A stretch of DNA of 64,000 nucleotides from Flavobacterium sp. (GCF_039595935.1 NZ_JBCNKR010000004.1:433001-497000); one strand, 5' to 3'; counted from the first letter of the stretch, positions 1-9,368 are shown. The notes: a model not told the origin generated them from the letters alone. Program-made: numbers and translations.

Positions 1-1190
1 CCCTGAATTACCAAAGTCGAAAGGATCACACAAAAAACTAAATAAATAATAAGATTACGAAGCGGAAATTCTTCAGTTTTATTCAACATTAACGGAAGTG
101 CCAAAGCAGCTGCCATAGAAACTACCCCACGCATTCCAGACCAGCCAAAAATGATCATATTACGATAATCAAACTCTTCTTTCATTCTGATTTTTTTGCT
201 GATAAATCTCGGAATCATCGTAGCCGGAATTACCCATAAAAAACGAACTAAAATCACTACAATACTAATTACAGCCCCCCAAATAAATAATGAATTTCCG
301 GAATAATTACTAATTCCTTCAATAATCTGTCTCAACTGTAATCCGATCAAAATGAAGATTAAACCGTTGAGAATATTATTTAAAACATCCCAAATCGTGT
401 TGGACATAATTCGGCTTTCATGAGAAAAAATAGTACCCGATCTTGCTGCTAAAAATAATCCTGTAGTTACCACTGCCAAAACCCCTGAACCATGAAAATG
501 TTCGGCAATTAAATACGAAGAAAACGGAGTCAATAAAGTAAGCGTTACCTCGATAATGTCATCACAAACAAATCTTTTATGGATATAATACATGATAAAA
601 CCAACAGTCAAACCTATGGCAATACCCAAAATTGACATTAAAACAAAGTTTAATCCAGCCTGCCATAAAACGAAATTTCCGGCAGTAATAGCTGTTAATG
701 CATATTTATAGGCCACAAGACCGCTGGCATCATTCACCAGACTTTCTCCTTCAAGAATAGCAATTAATCTTGGATGTAAACCTAAACCTTTTGTAATAGC
801 GGTTGCAGAAACCGCATCAGGAGGTGAAACAATGGCACCTAATAAAAAAGCTAACGGCCAGGAAATATCATCTATTAGCCAGTGCGCTACAACAGCAACC
901 AGTCCTGTAGTAAAAAAAACCAAACCAACAGCGGCTAAAGTTATCGGACGAATTGTTTGTTTAAATTCTGACCAGCTTGTATGCCATGCTGCGTGATATA
1001 AAAGAGGCGGAAGAAAAATAATAAAAACAATTTCAGGACTTAGCTCTATAACCGGAAGTCCCGGCACAACGCTAATAATAACACCGCACATTACCAATAC
1101 AATAGGAATTGGAAAATTATATCTTTTACTTACTAAACTAAGAAAGGCTACGCCAAAAAGTAACATTATAATTACGGTAATATTTTCCAT
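1..1190 (-). CDS. CPA1-family Na+/H+ antiporter (3' end beyond window)
   Basis: The reading frame opens at the ATG at 1190-1188 (MENITVIIML...) and stays open to the left edge, giving about 396 residues without a stop, so the C-terminus lies outside. It is almost entirely hydrophobic helices, as in an inner-membrane cation/proton antiporter. Family marks are PPDAV near residue 123, an ESLVND stretch near 149-154 (the Asn-Asp pair expected to bind the cation in NhaP/NHE-type exchangers), and a late GWSGMRGVVSMAAALALP segment carrying the conserved arginine. By family knowledge it exchanges Na+ or K+ for H+ across the cytoplasmic membrane for pH and salt homeostasis. It is codirectional with nrdBA, but the terminator at 1317-1355 separates them. 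I saw no clear promoter in 1191-1316. Confidence 0.9.
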   Translation of the reverse strand, partial: MENITVIIMLLFGVAFLSLVSKRYNFPIPIVLVMCGVIISVVPGLPVIELSPEIVFIIFLPPLLYHAAWHTSWSEFKQTIRPITLAAVGLVFFTTGLVAVVAHWLIDDISWPLAFLLGAIVSPPDAVSATAITKGLGLHPRLIAILEGESLVNDASGLVAYKYALTAITAGNFVLWQAGLNFVLMSILGIAIGLTVGFIMYYIHKRFVCDDIIEVTLTLLTPFSSYLIAEHFHGSGVLAVVTTGLFLAARSGTIFSHESRIMSNTIWDVLNNILNGLIFILIGLQLRQIIEGISNYSGNSLFIWGAVISIVVILVRFLWVIPATMIPRFISKKIRMKEEFDYRNMIIFGWSGMRGVVSMAAALALPLMLNKTEEFPLRNLIIYLVFCVILSTLVIQ

Positions 1191-1316
1191 TTACTGCAGG
1201 TATTTATTTGTTTTGGATGATAATTTATTGGGTAAAATTAAGATTTTATGAGAACTAAATTAAATTCTCACTAAAAAGAATCTGACTAAATCTATTTGAA
1301 AATTTTAAGAAATAAT

Positions 1317-1355
1317 AAAAAAGCCGAATCTTAATTGAGATTCGGCTTTATCTTT
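1317..1355 (-). terminator. Intrinsic terminator after nrdA
   Basis: An 11-base perfect inverted repeat (1321-1331 with 1338-1348, AAGCCGAATCT / AGATTCGGCTT) with a 6-base loop lies directly beyond the nrdA stop codon. On the minus strand it is followed by a run of T residues, as expected for a Rho-independent terminator. The A-rich/T-rich flanks on both sides could let it work in both directions, but no gene approaches from the plus strand. Confidence 0.85.
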
Positions 1356-1356
1356 T

Positions 1357-3054
1357 TTATGATTCGCAGCTGCTGCAGGTAACTAAACTTGTAACCAATT
1401 CTTTAGAAACACTCTGGCTTCTTTGGTAATACAAACTTTTTACACCTAATTGCCACGCTTCTATCATTAATCGGTTTACCTCTTTAATTGGTAACTCGGC
1501 CGGAATATTAAGATTTAAACTTTGTCCCTGATCTACAAATTTCTGACGAATGGCTGCCTGCTGTACAATTTCCAGCTGGCTGATTTCTTTAAATGTTTTA
1601 AAAACATCTTTTTCCTCCTGCGTTAATTGTTCAATATGCTGAACACTTCCGCCGTTTAACATAATTCCTCTCCAGATTTCTTCATTATCTAAACCTTTAT
1701 CTTCGAGCAGTTTTTTCAGGTATTTATTTTTACGCATAAAATTTCCTTTGCTCAAACCAGCTTTATAATAATTACTGCTAAAAGGTTCAATTCCCGGAGA
1801 AGTCTGACCTAAAATTGCCGATGACGATGTTGTTGGTGCAATAGCCATTGTGGTTGTATTACGTCTTCCGTAACCTTTCAGCAATTCAGGTTCACCATAA
1901 ATTCTGGCTAAATCCTGCGTTGCTTTATCGGCTTTATCACTTATGTGTTTGAAAATTTCAGTTGTTTTCAATTTCGCTTCCATTCCTTCAAACGGAATCA
2001 TATTTTTTTGAAGATACGAATGCCATCCTAAAACTCCTAAGCCTAATGCACGGTGTCTTTTTGCAAATTTATTTGCTGCAGATAAATAATAATTTCCTTC
2101 TGTTTTTTCAATAAATTCCTGTAATACCGCATCAAGGAAAAAGATCGCCAGTTTTACAGCTTCAGTATCTTTCCATTCATCATAAAGTTCAAGGTTCATC
2201 GAAGATAAACAGCAAATAAAGGATTCATCCTGAGTTGACGGAAGCATAATCTCGCTGCACAAGTTACTGGCATTAATACGAAGATTTTGATCTTTGTAAA
2301 CCTGAGGTTTGTTTTTATTGACATTATCGCTGAAAAAGATATACGGTAATCCTTTTTGCTGACGACTTTCTAAAACTTTTGCCCAAATTTGTCTTTTATC
2401 AATATCACCATCAATCATTTCCTGCATCCAGTAATCAGGCACGCAGATTCCGGTAAACAAATTCTGAATAGGGTTTCCAATACTTTTAATTTTCAAAAAC
2501 TCCTCAATATCCGGATGATCAATATCCAGATACGCTGCAAAAGCGCCGCGGCGAACTCCACCTTGCGAAATAGTGTCCATAGCCGTATCAAAAAGTTTCA
2601 TAAAACTTACCGCTCCACTACTCTTTCCGTTATCCGTTACCGCACTTCCACGCTCACGCAATTCTCCAAAATAACCAGAAGTTCCACCGCCTATTTTGGT
2701 CTGCATGATCACTTCTCCTAATTTATGTGTAATTCCTTCAATTTTATCCGGAACGTGTACGTTAAAACAAGAAATTGGCAAACCTCTTTCGGTTCCCATA
2801 TTAGCCCAAACCGGAGAACTTATACTCATCCAGCCGCGCTCGATCATTTCTACAAAAGATTCTTTTAACTCGGGTTTGTATAATCTTCTGGCAGCTGCCG
2901 TACAAATTCTGTCAATTGCACCTTCAACCGTTTCTCCTTTTAAAAGGTAACCGCGATTTAAAATTTGTTCACTTTCAGAGTTCTTCCACCACATTTTTGT
3001 TCCTGCTTCATTTTGTGGAAGATTATTTACTTCATTTATATCAATTGTACTCAT
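1357..3054 (-). CDS. nrdA: Ribonucleotide reductase class I alpha subunit (NrdA)
   Basis: This is the catalytic subunit that reduces ribonucleoside diphosphates to deoxyribonucleotides in the cytoplasm. At 565 residues it lacks the N-terminal ATP-cone of classical NrdA (about 760 residues) and begins almost directly with the barrel domain. Visible active-site residues are Cys96 in PISCFN and Cys281/Cys282 (one of which should be its redox partner), the radical-site triad Asn264-Cys266-Glu268 in SNLCSEI, the Tyr542-Tyr543 radical-transfer pair in LYYQRSQS, and the C-terminal shuttle pair Cys560/Cys563 in CSSCES. It starts 9 bases after nrdB, so the two form one operon, and a strong terminator follows. 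Absence of the cone implies no dATP overall-activity switch in this subunit. Confidence 0.96.
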   Translation of the reverse strand: MSTIDINEVNNLPQNEAGTKMWWKNSESEQILNRGYLLKGETVEGAIDRICTAAARRLYKPELKESFVEMIERGWMSISSPVWANMGTERGLPISCFNVHVPDKIEGITHKLGEVIMQTKIGGGTSGYFGELRERGSAVTDNGKSSGAVSFMKLFDTAMDTISQGGVRRGAFAAYLDIDHPDIEEFLKIKSIGNPIQNLFTGICVPDYWMQEMIDGDIDKRQIWAKVLESRQQKGLPYIFFSDNVNKNKPQVYKDQNLRINASNLCSEIMLPSTQDESFICCLSSMNLELYDEWKDTEAVKLAIFFLDAVLQEFIEKTEGNYYLSAANKFAKRHRALGLGVLGWHSYLQKNMIPFEGMEAKLKTTEIFKHISDKADKATQDLARIYGEPELLKGYGRRNTTTMAIAPTTSSSAILGQTSPGIEPFSSNYYKAGLSKGNFMRKNKYLKKLLEDKGLDNEEIWRGIMLNGGSVQHIEQLTQEEKDVFKTFKEISQLEIVQQAAIRQKFVDQGQSLNLNIPAELPIKEVNRLMIEAWQLGVKSLYYQRSQSVSKELVTSLVTCSSCES

Positions 3055-3063
3055 ATTGTTGTT

Positions 3064-4038
3064 TTAGAAAAGATCGTTTGCCGTAATACTTTTGTCGTGT
3101 TTTGTATATTCTACAGGTCTTTTTGCAAAGAAATCATCTAAGCTGTTGGCAAAAACTTCTTCTTCAAACCAGGCAAGAGCTTTATAATCTTCCATATTAA
3201 CATTGAAAATGGTTGGAATTCCAATTTGTTTTAAGCTTTCGTCAATTCTAAATTTCATAAAATTCACTAAATCACCTTTTTTAATACTTTCGATTTCACC
3301 TTCTTCAAATATCCAGTCTAAAATATCTGATTCAACAGCAATAGAATCCTTAACCGTTTCTCTTACCAATTCAAGAGTATCAGCATCAAAATAATCCGGA
3401 AATTCTTCTCTGATTTTATTGATAATGAAAATTCCGCCATTAGCATGAATCTGCTCATCAATAGAAGTCCATGCAATAATGTTGCTCACATTTTTCATAT
3501 ATCCTTTAAATCTTGTAAAAGAAAGCAGAATAGCAAATTGACTGAAAAGTGAAACATTTTCGATAAGAATACTGAACAAGATCAGCGAAACCATGTATTT
3601 ACGATTATCCTGAGAACGGGTATCTTTTAAAACATTCGAAAGATAATCTACACGACGGCGAATAACCGGAACGTCAAGTAGTTTTTCAAATTCGTCATTA
3701 TATCCTAATACTTCTAAAAGGCGTGAATAAGCCTCAGAATGTCTGAATTCGCACTCCGCAAACGTAGTTCCTAAACCATTAAATTCAGGTTTTGGAAAAT
3801 GCTCATAGATGTTTCCCCAAAAACTTTTTACGGCTACCTCGATTTGTGCAATTGCCAGCAGACTATTCTTTACTGCTGTTTTTTCTGCTAAGGTCAAATG
3901 AGCATGAAAATCCTGAGTATCAGCAGTAAAATCAACTTCAGTATGTACCCAATACGCTTTATTTATCGCTTCTGTAAATTGTAAAACCTCCGGGTATTCA
4001 AAAGGTTTATAATTGACTCTTTTATCAAATATAGACAT
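3064..4038 (-). CDS. nrdB: Ribonucleotide reductase class Id-type beta subunit (NrdB)
   Basis: This is the radical-generating subunit that pairs with NrdA, 324 residues. The ferritin-like dimetal ligands are all visible: Glu67, Glu97, His100, Glu160, Glu195 and His198. A tyrosine sits at position 104 (HSEAY). In F. johnsoniae NrdB, the founding member of class Id, Tyr104 is present but not oxidised, and a Mn(III)/Mn(IV) centre activated by free superoxide starts the reaction. The matching residue number and overall layout, and the lack of an adjacent nrdI, fit class Id. No ATP-cone is fused at the N-terminus, unlike some flavobacterial NrdB proteins. Assignment to Id is by resemblance and not proven here. 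Confidence 0.93.
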   Translation of the reverse strand: MSIFDKRVNYKPFEYPEVLQFTEAINKAYWVHTEVDFTADTQDFHAHLTLAEKTAVKNSLLAIAQIEVAVKSFWGNIYEHFPKPEFNGLGTTFAECEFRHSEAYSRLLEVLGYNDEFEKLLDVPVIRRRVDYLSNVLKDTRSQDNRKYMVSLILFSILIENVSLFSQFAILLSFTRFKGYMKNVSNIIAWTSIDEQIHANGGIFIINKIREEFPDYFDADTLELVRETVKDSIAVESDILDWIFEEGEIESIKKGDLVNFMKFRIDESLKQIGIPTIFNVNMEDYKALAWFEEEVFANSLDDFFAKRPVEYTKHDKSITANDLF

Positions 4039-4120
4039 ATATATAGTATTTAACGGTGACTAAGTAAGGATAAAAAACTGCAGGATTTGGGGACGGAAAT
4101 TGCTACGTTTTCTATACATA

Positions 4121-4128
4121 CAAAATTA
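4121..4128 (-). promoter_or_regulatory. Candidate -7 element for nrdBA
   Basis: The plus-strand sequence CAAAATTA reads TAATTTTG on the gene strand, a perfect TAnnTTTG Bacteroidota -7 box 83 bases upstream of the nrdB start. I find no TTG at the usual 17-23 base distance upstream, so this is a weak call. The rest of 4039-4661 holds no gene. It is AT-rich and contains the TTATCAACA-like cluster. Confidence 0.3.
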
Positions 4129-4177
4129 ACCCCTCGATGTTCTTTAGTCTAGGTTTTGATGTTAAAAATCCGAACAA

Positions 4178-4345
4178 TTATCAACAGGAAAAAACGAGGT
4201 TAAAAATCATTAAAAATACAATTTATTAACAGGCACATAATTTTGCGTACTTCCCGAATTATCAGTTATTTAAACTGAATCTAAATAGAATTATCAACAC
4301 AAAAAATGAAATTATGACAGCAAATTAAAAAAACAGTTATCAACA
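4178..4345. promoter_or_regulatory. Cluster of TTATCAACA-like 9-mers upstream of nrdBA
   Basis: TTATCAACA occurs at 4178-4186, 4291-4299 and 4337-4345, with a variant TTATTAACA at 4223-4231, all on the plus strand in the nrdB upstream region. Two copies are followed by GG. The 9-mer differs from the classical DnaA box TTATCCACA at one base. nrd operons are DnaA-controlled in E. coli, so a binding-site cluster is possible. In AT-rich DNA, chance recurrence cannot be excluded. Confidence 0.3.
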
Positions 4346-4661
4346 GGTAAAATCAATTTTTAGTCTATTTTCGATAAAAGCTCATCAAAAATAAACGTCA
4401 GATTTCCTCATAAAATGAGTTTCATTATGACAAAAAAGAGATCCTGAAAACTTAAAAATGTTCGACCAATCAAAAACATAAACAGTTAACAAACAATTAT
4501 TTAGTTTTAAATTCGTTAAAAAAAGTTAAACAATTATTAAACCAAATTATAAAACTCATGTCTTACATTTTATTGAAAATAGAGATACTAAATTTTGATA
4601 GCTGAAAAACAGAAATTCAATTAAAATTTAATTAAGATTAAACTTTTGATCACAATAAAAC

Positions 4662-4691
4662 TTGATTTAAAAATATTAATCTTTACATTTG
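4662..4691 (+). promoter_or_regulatory. Bacteroidota-type promoter for the ankyrin gene
   Basis: TTG at 4662-4664 and TACATTTG at 4684-4691 are separated by 19 bases, which matches the TTG-N17-23-TAnnTTTG consensus of the Bacteroidota primary sigma factor. Transcription would start near 4698 and leave a leader of about 75 bases before the ATG at 4775. Confidence 0.55.
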
Positions 4692-4774
4692 CTCTTATTT
4701 TAATTTATTCTAAATAGCTGTTAATTTCATCTATAATTTTTGGAGTTAAAATTCCAATTGACAACATAAAAAAT

Positions 4775-6259
4775 ATGAAAAAGAATCTTTTTATTTCTTT
4801 AGCATTAACCGCAACATTCTTTGTTAGCGGGCAGCAAAAAAATTCATTATTAGAACAATCGTTCTGGAAAACTTCTCCAACAATTGAAACCGTAAAAGCT
4901 GAAATTGCAAAAGGAAATAATCCTGCAGAAGCCAACATAAATGCATTTGATGTTGCTACACTAGCAATAAATAATGATGCTCCAAACGAAACTATTAAAT
5001 TTTTACTAGATCAGCCTGGAAATTCAATTACAAAATTAACACACGACAACCGTATTTATTTACACTGGGCTGCTTACAGAGGAAATACTGAATTGGTAGA
5101 ATACTTAATAAGTAAAGGTTCTGATGTAAACTTTGAGGACAGTCACGGAACTACACCGGTAGATTTTGCTGCTTCAAACGGGCAATCTAATCCAGCTTTG
5201 TATGATGCTTTTTTTAAAGCGGGAATCGATCCTAAGAAAAAATATGCCAACGGAGCAAATCTGCTTTTATTAGCAATTCCTTCTGACAAAGATTTAAAAG
5301 CCGCTGATTATTTTACTACAAAAGGTTTATCTATTAAAGATGTTGATAATGACGGAAATACTGCTTTTACATACGCCGCAAGATCTGGAAATATTGCTCT
5401 TTTGAAAAAACTTCTTGAAAAAGGAGTAAAACCAAATGATAATGCCCTTTTTACCGCTGCCCAGGGAAGCCGTAGAGAAACTAATACTATTGAAACTTAT
5501 AAATATTTGGTTGAAGAAGTAAAACTAAAACCAACAGCACAAAATAAAGCCGGACAAAACGTACTACATATTTTAGCAGGAAAACCAAATCAGGCAGAAA
5601 TTGTGAAATACTTTTTAAGCAAAGATGTCGATGCTAATAAAGCTGATAAAGAAGGAAATACGCCTTTAATGGCTGCTGCTTCTGCAAAAGATATTTCGGT
5701 ATTGGAACTTTTGCTCCCTGTAACTAAAAATAGTAATGCTCAAAACTTAAAAGGAGAATCAGCTTTAACAAATGCTGTAAAATCTGGAACTCCGGATGCC
5801 GTTTCATTACTTTTAACAAAAGGTGCTGATGTAAATGTAAAAGATAAAGATGGAAACAATTTAGGAATTTATTTAGTTCAGTCGTACAAACCAGCCGGAA
5901 AAGAAACTTCTGACCCGTTTGATGCAAAAGTAAAATTACTTCAGGATAAAGGATTAAATTTAGCAGCGACTCAAAAAGACGGAAACACTTTGTTTCACCT
6001 GGCAGTTACCAAAAATGATATTGCATTGCTTAAAAAAATCAACGATTTAAAAGTAGATGTAAACGCTAAAAATAAAGATGGTTTAACAGCTTTGCACAGA
6101 GCTGCCATGATCGCAAAAGACGATGCGGTTTTAAAATATCTTATTTCTATTGGAGCAAAAAAAGATATCAATACAGAATTTGATGAAAGCGCTTATGCTT
6201 TAGCCAAAGAAAATGAACTGCTGACCAAAAACAACGTGTCAATTGACTTTCTTAAATAA
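4775..6259 (+). CDS. Exported ankyrin-repeat protein
   Basis: The 494-residue protein starts with a typical signal peptide (MKKNLFISLALTATFFVSGQ), so it is exported to the periplasm or outer membrane. The rest is a solenoid of ankyrin repeats. Recognisable repeat units include NRIYLHWAAYRGNTELVEYL, DGNTAFTYAARSGNIALLKK, GNTPLMAAASAKDISVLELL, DGNTLFHLAVTKNDIALLKK and DGLTALHRAAMIAKDDAVL. Such proteins bind other proteins, and the partner is unknown. It is preceded by a good promoter and followed by a palindromic repeat, so it is probably monocistronic. The function cannot be named. Confidence 0.88.
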   Translation: MKKNLFISLALTATFFVSGQQKNSLLEQSFWKTSPTIETVKAEIAKGNNPAEANINAFDVATLAINNDAPNETIKFLLDQPGNSITKLTHDNRIYLHWAAYRGNTELVEYLISKGSDVNFEDSHGTTPVDFAASNGQSNPALYDAFFKAGIDPKKKYANGANLLLLAIPSDKDLKAADYFTTKGLSIKDVDNDGNTAFTYAARSGNIALLKKLLEKGVKPNDNALFTAAQGSRRETNTIETYKYLVEEVKLKPTAQNKAGQNVLHILAGKPNQAEIVKYFLSKDVDANKADKEGNTPLMAAASAKDISVLELLLPVTKNSNAQNLKGESALTNAVKSGTPDAVSLLLTKGADVNVKDKDGNNLGIYLVQSYKPAGKETSDPFDAKVKLLQDKGLNLAATQKDGNTLFHLAVTKNDIALLKKINDLKVDVNAKNKDGLTALHRAAMIAKDDAVLKYLISIGAKKDINTEFDESAYALAKENELLTKNNVSIDFLK

Positions 6260-6262
6260 TAA

Positions 6263-6555
6263 AAGTTATGAGTTATGAATTATAAGTTATGAGTTGTTGG
6301 CTTACTCAAAATTTTATTTTTTAACTCATAAAATTTATTGCAAAATGTAAGATATGCCGTAAGGCACAAAATATCGGTAGAAAAATAAAATGATGATGAA
6401 TTTAGTGTGCTTTAGGTACACAAAAAAACATAGCGTACCTACGGCACGCAAATGAATCCTAATTTCTTGGCTACCGATATTTAATGCCTTACGGCATATT
6501 TAAATTAATAATTAACAATAAACCCATTATAACTGATAACTCATAACTCATAACT
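6263..6555. repeat. Nested palindromic repeat filling the 6260-6563 gap
   Basis: Three palindromes are stacked inside each other. The outer arms are runs of the ATGAGTTATGA type at 6263-6295 and its inverse at 6531-6555. The middle arms (6351-6380 and 6471-6500) share GATATGCCGTAAGGCA and the inverse of ATATCGGTAG. The inner arms (about 6401-6418 and 6434-6449) share GGTAC/GTACC. No coding potential is seen. The outer motif recurs near 63599 and the ATATCGGTAG motif near 9470, so these are dispersed flavobacterial repeats. Confidence 0.75.
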
Positions 6556-6563
6556 TCATAAAA

Positions 6564-7046
6564 ATGAAATCAATATTCAAAACAGCTCTTATAGCTGCTC
6601 TTATATGCCTGGCTTCTTTTCAATCAAATGCGCAATCGAGCAAATACAAATGCATGCTTCAAATGTCAAATTATATGGGAGAAGGTGCATACATCGTGGT
6701 TTCGCTAATTAATCCGTCTGGAGCATACGAAAAAACACTTTATGTAATGGGCGATGACAAAAAATGGTATAAATCATTAAAAGAATGGAACAAATTCCAC
6801 GCTCAAAAAAATGATGACATCAGCGCAAAAACAGGAGCTTCGGTAACGGGAGGCGATCGCAGCGTAACAACAATCGAAATCGAAGATTCTAAAATAAACA
6901 AAGGTTACAAATTACGTTTTGAATCAGCAGTAGAAGATCAGAAATATTATGTAAGCGATCTTGAAATTCCACTTACAACAGAAGGTCTTGCAGACAAAAC
7001 AGATGGTAAAGGTTACATCAAATATGTAAGACTTAACAAAATATAA
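6564..7046 (+). CDS. Periplasmic DUF2271 family protein
   Basis: A 160-residue secreted protein with a signal peptide ending at about SNAQ (residue 24). The body matches my recollection of DUF2271: an N-terminal beta segment (YKCMLQMSNYMGEGAYIVVS), a central YVMGDDKKWYKSLKEW stretch, and a late beta region ending in GKGYIKYVRLNKI. Members of this family usually sit beside PepSY membrane proteins and ApbE, exactly as here, which suggests a role in periplasmic electron transfer or iron/heme chemistry. The biochemical role is not established. It is followed at 7117-7149 by a hairpin and then by the reductase gene. Confidence 0.75.
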   Translation: MKSIFKTALIAALICLASFQSNAQSSKYKCMLQMSNYMGEGAYIVVSLINPSGAYEKTLYVMGDDKKWYKSLKEWNKFHAQKNDDISAKTGASVTGGDRSVTTIEIEDSKINKGYKLRFESAVEDQKYYVSDLEIPLTTEGLADKTDGKGYIKYVRLNKI

Positions 7047-7116
7047 TTTTTGTTAAACCTTTTCTTAACTTAACAATAAGCAGGAATTTTATTTTTCTGC
7101 CTAAAATTGAAATCAG

Positions 7117-7149
7117 GCTTTGTCAGAGTTTATATAACTTTGACAAAGC
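7117..7149 (+). promoter_or_regulatory. Hairpin between the DUF2271 gene and the reductase gene
   Basis: GCTTTGTCA (7117-7125) pairs with TGACAAAGC (7141-7149). The stem continues through one G-T wobble into AGTT/AACT around a 5-base loop, about 14 pairs in all. Only a short T run follows, so it could be a weak terminator or a processing element. The right side also contains TAACTTTG (7135-7142), a perfect TAnnTTTG box, so the site might instead hold the promoter of the gene at 7185. The nearest upstream TTG is 25 bases away, which is longer than usual. Confidence 0.45.
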
Positions 7150-7184
7150 TTTAAACATTTAATTACAATACAAGAATACATTCA

Positions 7185-9368
7185 ATGACTCTTTCTTTTT
7201 GGCGTTATGCACATTTGGCTTTAGCCTTGTTTTCTTCTATATTTCTGCTTTTAGCATCTGTAACCGGAATCATTCTGGCAATTGATGCCGCACAGGAAAA
7301 AACACTTCCTTACAAAGTTGAAAATTTTGACAAAATTACTTTAGGAGAAACACTGCCCGTTTTAAAGAAAAACTATTCTGAAATAACAGAATTAAATGTC
7401 GATTACAATCAGTTTGTAATGCTTCAGGCAATGGATGATGACGGAAACGACATTAATGCCTACATCGATCCAAAAACCGGAAAAGCATTAGGAAAACCAG
7501 TCAAAAAAAGTGAATTTATTCAATGGGTTACAAGTTTTCATCGTTCGCTTTTTCTGCATGAAACCGGGCGTTTTTTTGTGGGCGTAATTTCATTTTGTTT
7601 ATTATTGATTTCGATTTCCGGATTTGTTCTGGTTTTAAAAAGACAAAGAGGCATCCGTAATTTCTTTTCAAAAGTTATAAAAGAGTATTTTACTCAATAT
7701 TATCATGTTCTTTTAGGACGTTTGGCTTTAATTCCAATTTTCGTTATTGCGCTTACCGGAACTTATTTATCACTGGAAAGATTCAACTTTTTTATAGGCG
7801 AAGAAAAAGCAAAACCTGTAAAAACAGAGCTTTCGGCAGAAGCCAAAAAAACATCGGTATTTAAAACAACGCTTCTTTCTGACGTAAAAAAAATCGAATT
7901 TCCATTTACTGATGATCCTGAAGAATATTATATCATAGAACTTAAAGATCGTGAAATTGAAGTAAATCAGGTTGATGGCACAATAATTTCAGAAAAACGT
8001 TCGCCTTTTACCGTTCAGCTTTCCGCTTTAAGTCTTGATCTTCATACAGGAAGAATAAACGGAATCTGGGCTGTAATTTTGGCTATTGCCTGCCTTAATA
8101 TTCTTTTCTTCATTTATTCTGGTTTTGCGATTACTTTAAAAAGGAGATCTAGCCGAATTAAAAATAAATTTAAAGCTAATGAAAGTACTCATATTCTTTT
8201 AGTGGGCTCTGAAAATGGAAGTTCTTTTCGGTTTGCCAATGCTATTTCAAAACAACTAATCGACCACGGTAAAAAAACTTTTATTGCTGAATTGAATAGT
8301 TTTTCGGTTTATCCAAAAGCAGAACATATTATCGTTTTTTCATCTACGCATGGTTTAGGCGATGCTCCTTCTAATGCAAAAAAGTTTAAAGCGCTTTTGC
8401 AGAAACAAAATCAGGAACAAAAAATTAAGTTTTCTGTAGTTGGTTTTGGTTCTAAATCGTATCCGGATTTCTGCGGATTTGCCATTAAAATTGATAAACT
8501 TTTAGCAAAACAAAGCTGGGCAGAACGTTTTTTAAAATTACAAACCGTGAATGATAAATCGGCAGTTGAGTTTGTCGAATGGGTAAAATTATGGAGTGAT
8601 AAAGCTGAAATTCCGCTTGCCACTACTCCATCTTTATACAATCATGTTCCGAAAGGTTTACAGAAATTAATGGTATTGGATAAAACGCCAATTTCGGATA
8701 CTGAACATACTTTTATTTTAACATTACGTGCCAATAGCAGAACTAAATTTGCTTCGGGCGATTTGCTGGCTATTTATCCCGCGAATGATTCGAGAGAAAG
8801 ACTTTATTCCATTGGAAATCATTCAGGAAATGTCCAACTGGTTGTAAAACTACATCCAAAAGGATTGGGTTCAGGTTTTTTAAATAATTTAGAAATTGGA
8901 GACACAATTAAAGCCAGAATTATCAATAATAAAGCTTTTCATTTTCCGAAGAAAGCTTCAAAAGTGGCTTTTATTTCTAATGGAACCGGAATTGCGCCTT
9001 TTCTGGGAATGATTGAACAAAATAAGCTTAAAAAGGAAATTCATCTTTACAGTGGTTTTAGAATGGAAACCCCTACCCTTTCTGCTTATAAAAAGTTTGC
9101 CCGAATCATGATTCAGAAAGAGCATCTTGAGAATTTTAACGTGGCCTTATCCCGAGAAGAACAACGCATTTATGTAATGGATTTGATACGAAGAGATACT
9201 GCCTTTTTTATTGATTTATTGAAAAATGATGGTGTTATTATGATTTGTGGTTCTCTCGCAATGCAAAAAGATGTTGAAACAATCCTTAATGAATTATGTA
9301 TTGAAAACGGAACAAAATGCCTTCTGGATTATAAAGAGAATGGACAATTATTAACCGATTGTTATTAG
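7185..9368 (+). CDS. PepSY-TM / flavodoxin / FNR fusion reductase
   Basis: A 727-residue inner-membrane flavoprotein. The N-terminal about 330 residues form a PepSY_TM module with four membrane helices (near residues 7-30, 130-152, 175-196, 290-318) and periplasmic loops. After a basic stretch (KRRSSRIKNKFK) comes a flavodoxin-like FMN domain (ILLVGSENGSSFRFANAI, FSSTHGLGDAPSN). Then follows a ferredoxin-NADP reductase-like unit with FAD-binding RLYSIGNHSG, a nucleotide-binding SNGTGIAPFLGM, and MICGSLAMQKDVE near the C-terminus. The order resembles the sulfite-reductase flavoprotein alpha architecture fused to a membrane anchor. It likely passes electrons from cytoplasmic NADPH across the membrane to a periplasmic acceptor. 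The neighbouring apbE suggests that covalent FMN is part of the chain. Confidence 0.88.
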   Translation: MTLSFWRYAHLALALFSSIFLLLASVTGIILAIDAAQEKTLPYKVENFDKITLGETLPVLKKNYSEITELNVDYNQFVMLQAMDDDGNDINAYIDPKTGKALGKPVKKSEFIQWVTSFHRSLFLHETGRFFVGVISFCLLLISISGFVLVLKRQRGIRNFFSKVIKEYFTQYYHVLLGRLALIPIFVIALTGTYLSLERFNFFIGEEKAKPVKTELSAEAKKTSVFKTTLLSDVKKIEFPFTDDPEEYYIIELKDREIEVNQVDGTIISEKRSPFTVQLSALSLDLHTGRINGIWAVILAIACLNILFFIYSGFAITLKRRSSRIKNKFKANESTHILLVGSENGSSFRFANAISKQLIDHGKKTFIAELNSFSVYPKAEHIIVFSSTHGLGDAPSNAKKFKALLQKQNQEQKIKFSVVGFGSKSYPDFCGFAIKIDKLLAKQSWAERFLKLQTVNDKSAVEFVEWVKLWSDKAEIPLATTPSLYNHVPKGLQKLMVLDKTPISDTEHTFILTLRANSRTKFASGDLLAIYPANDSRERLYSIGNHSGNVQLVVKLHPKGLGSGFLNNLEIGDTIKARIINNKAFHFPKKASKVAFISNGTGIAPFLGMIEQNKLKKEIHLYSGFRMETPTLSAYKKFARIMIQKEHLENFNVALSREEQRIYVMDLIRRDTAFFIDLLKNDGVIMICGSLAMQKDVETILNELCIENGTKCLLDYKENGQLLTDCY

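Noticed and set aside
4036-4052. ATATATATAGTA stretch at the nrdB start resembling an NrdR box
   Set aside because: Only one half matches the NrdR consensus, it overlaps the start codon, and no second box lies at the usual spacing.
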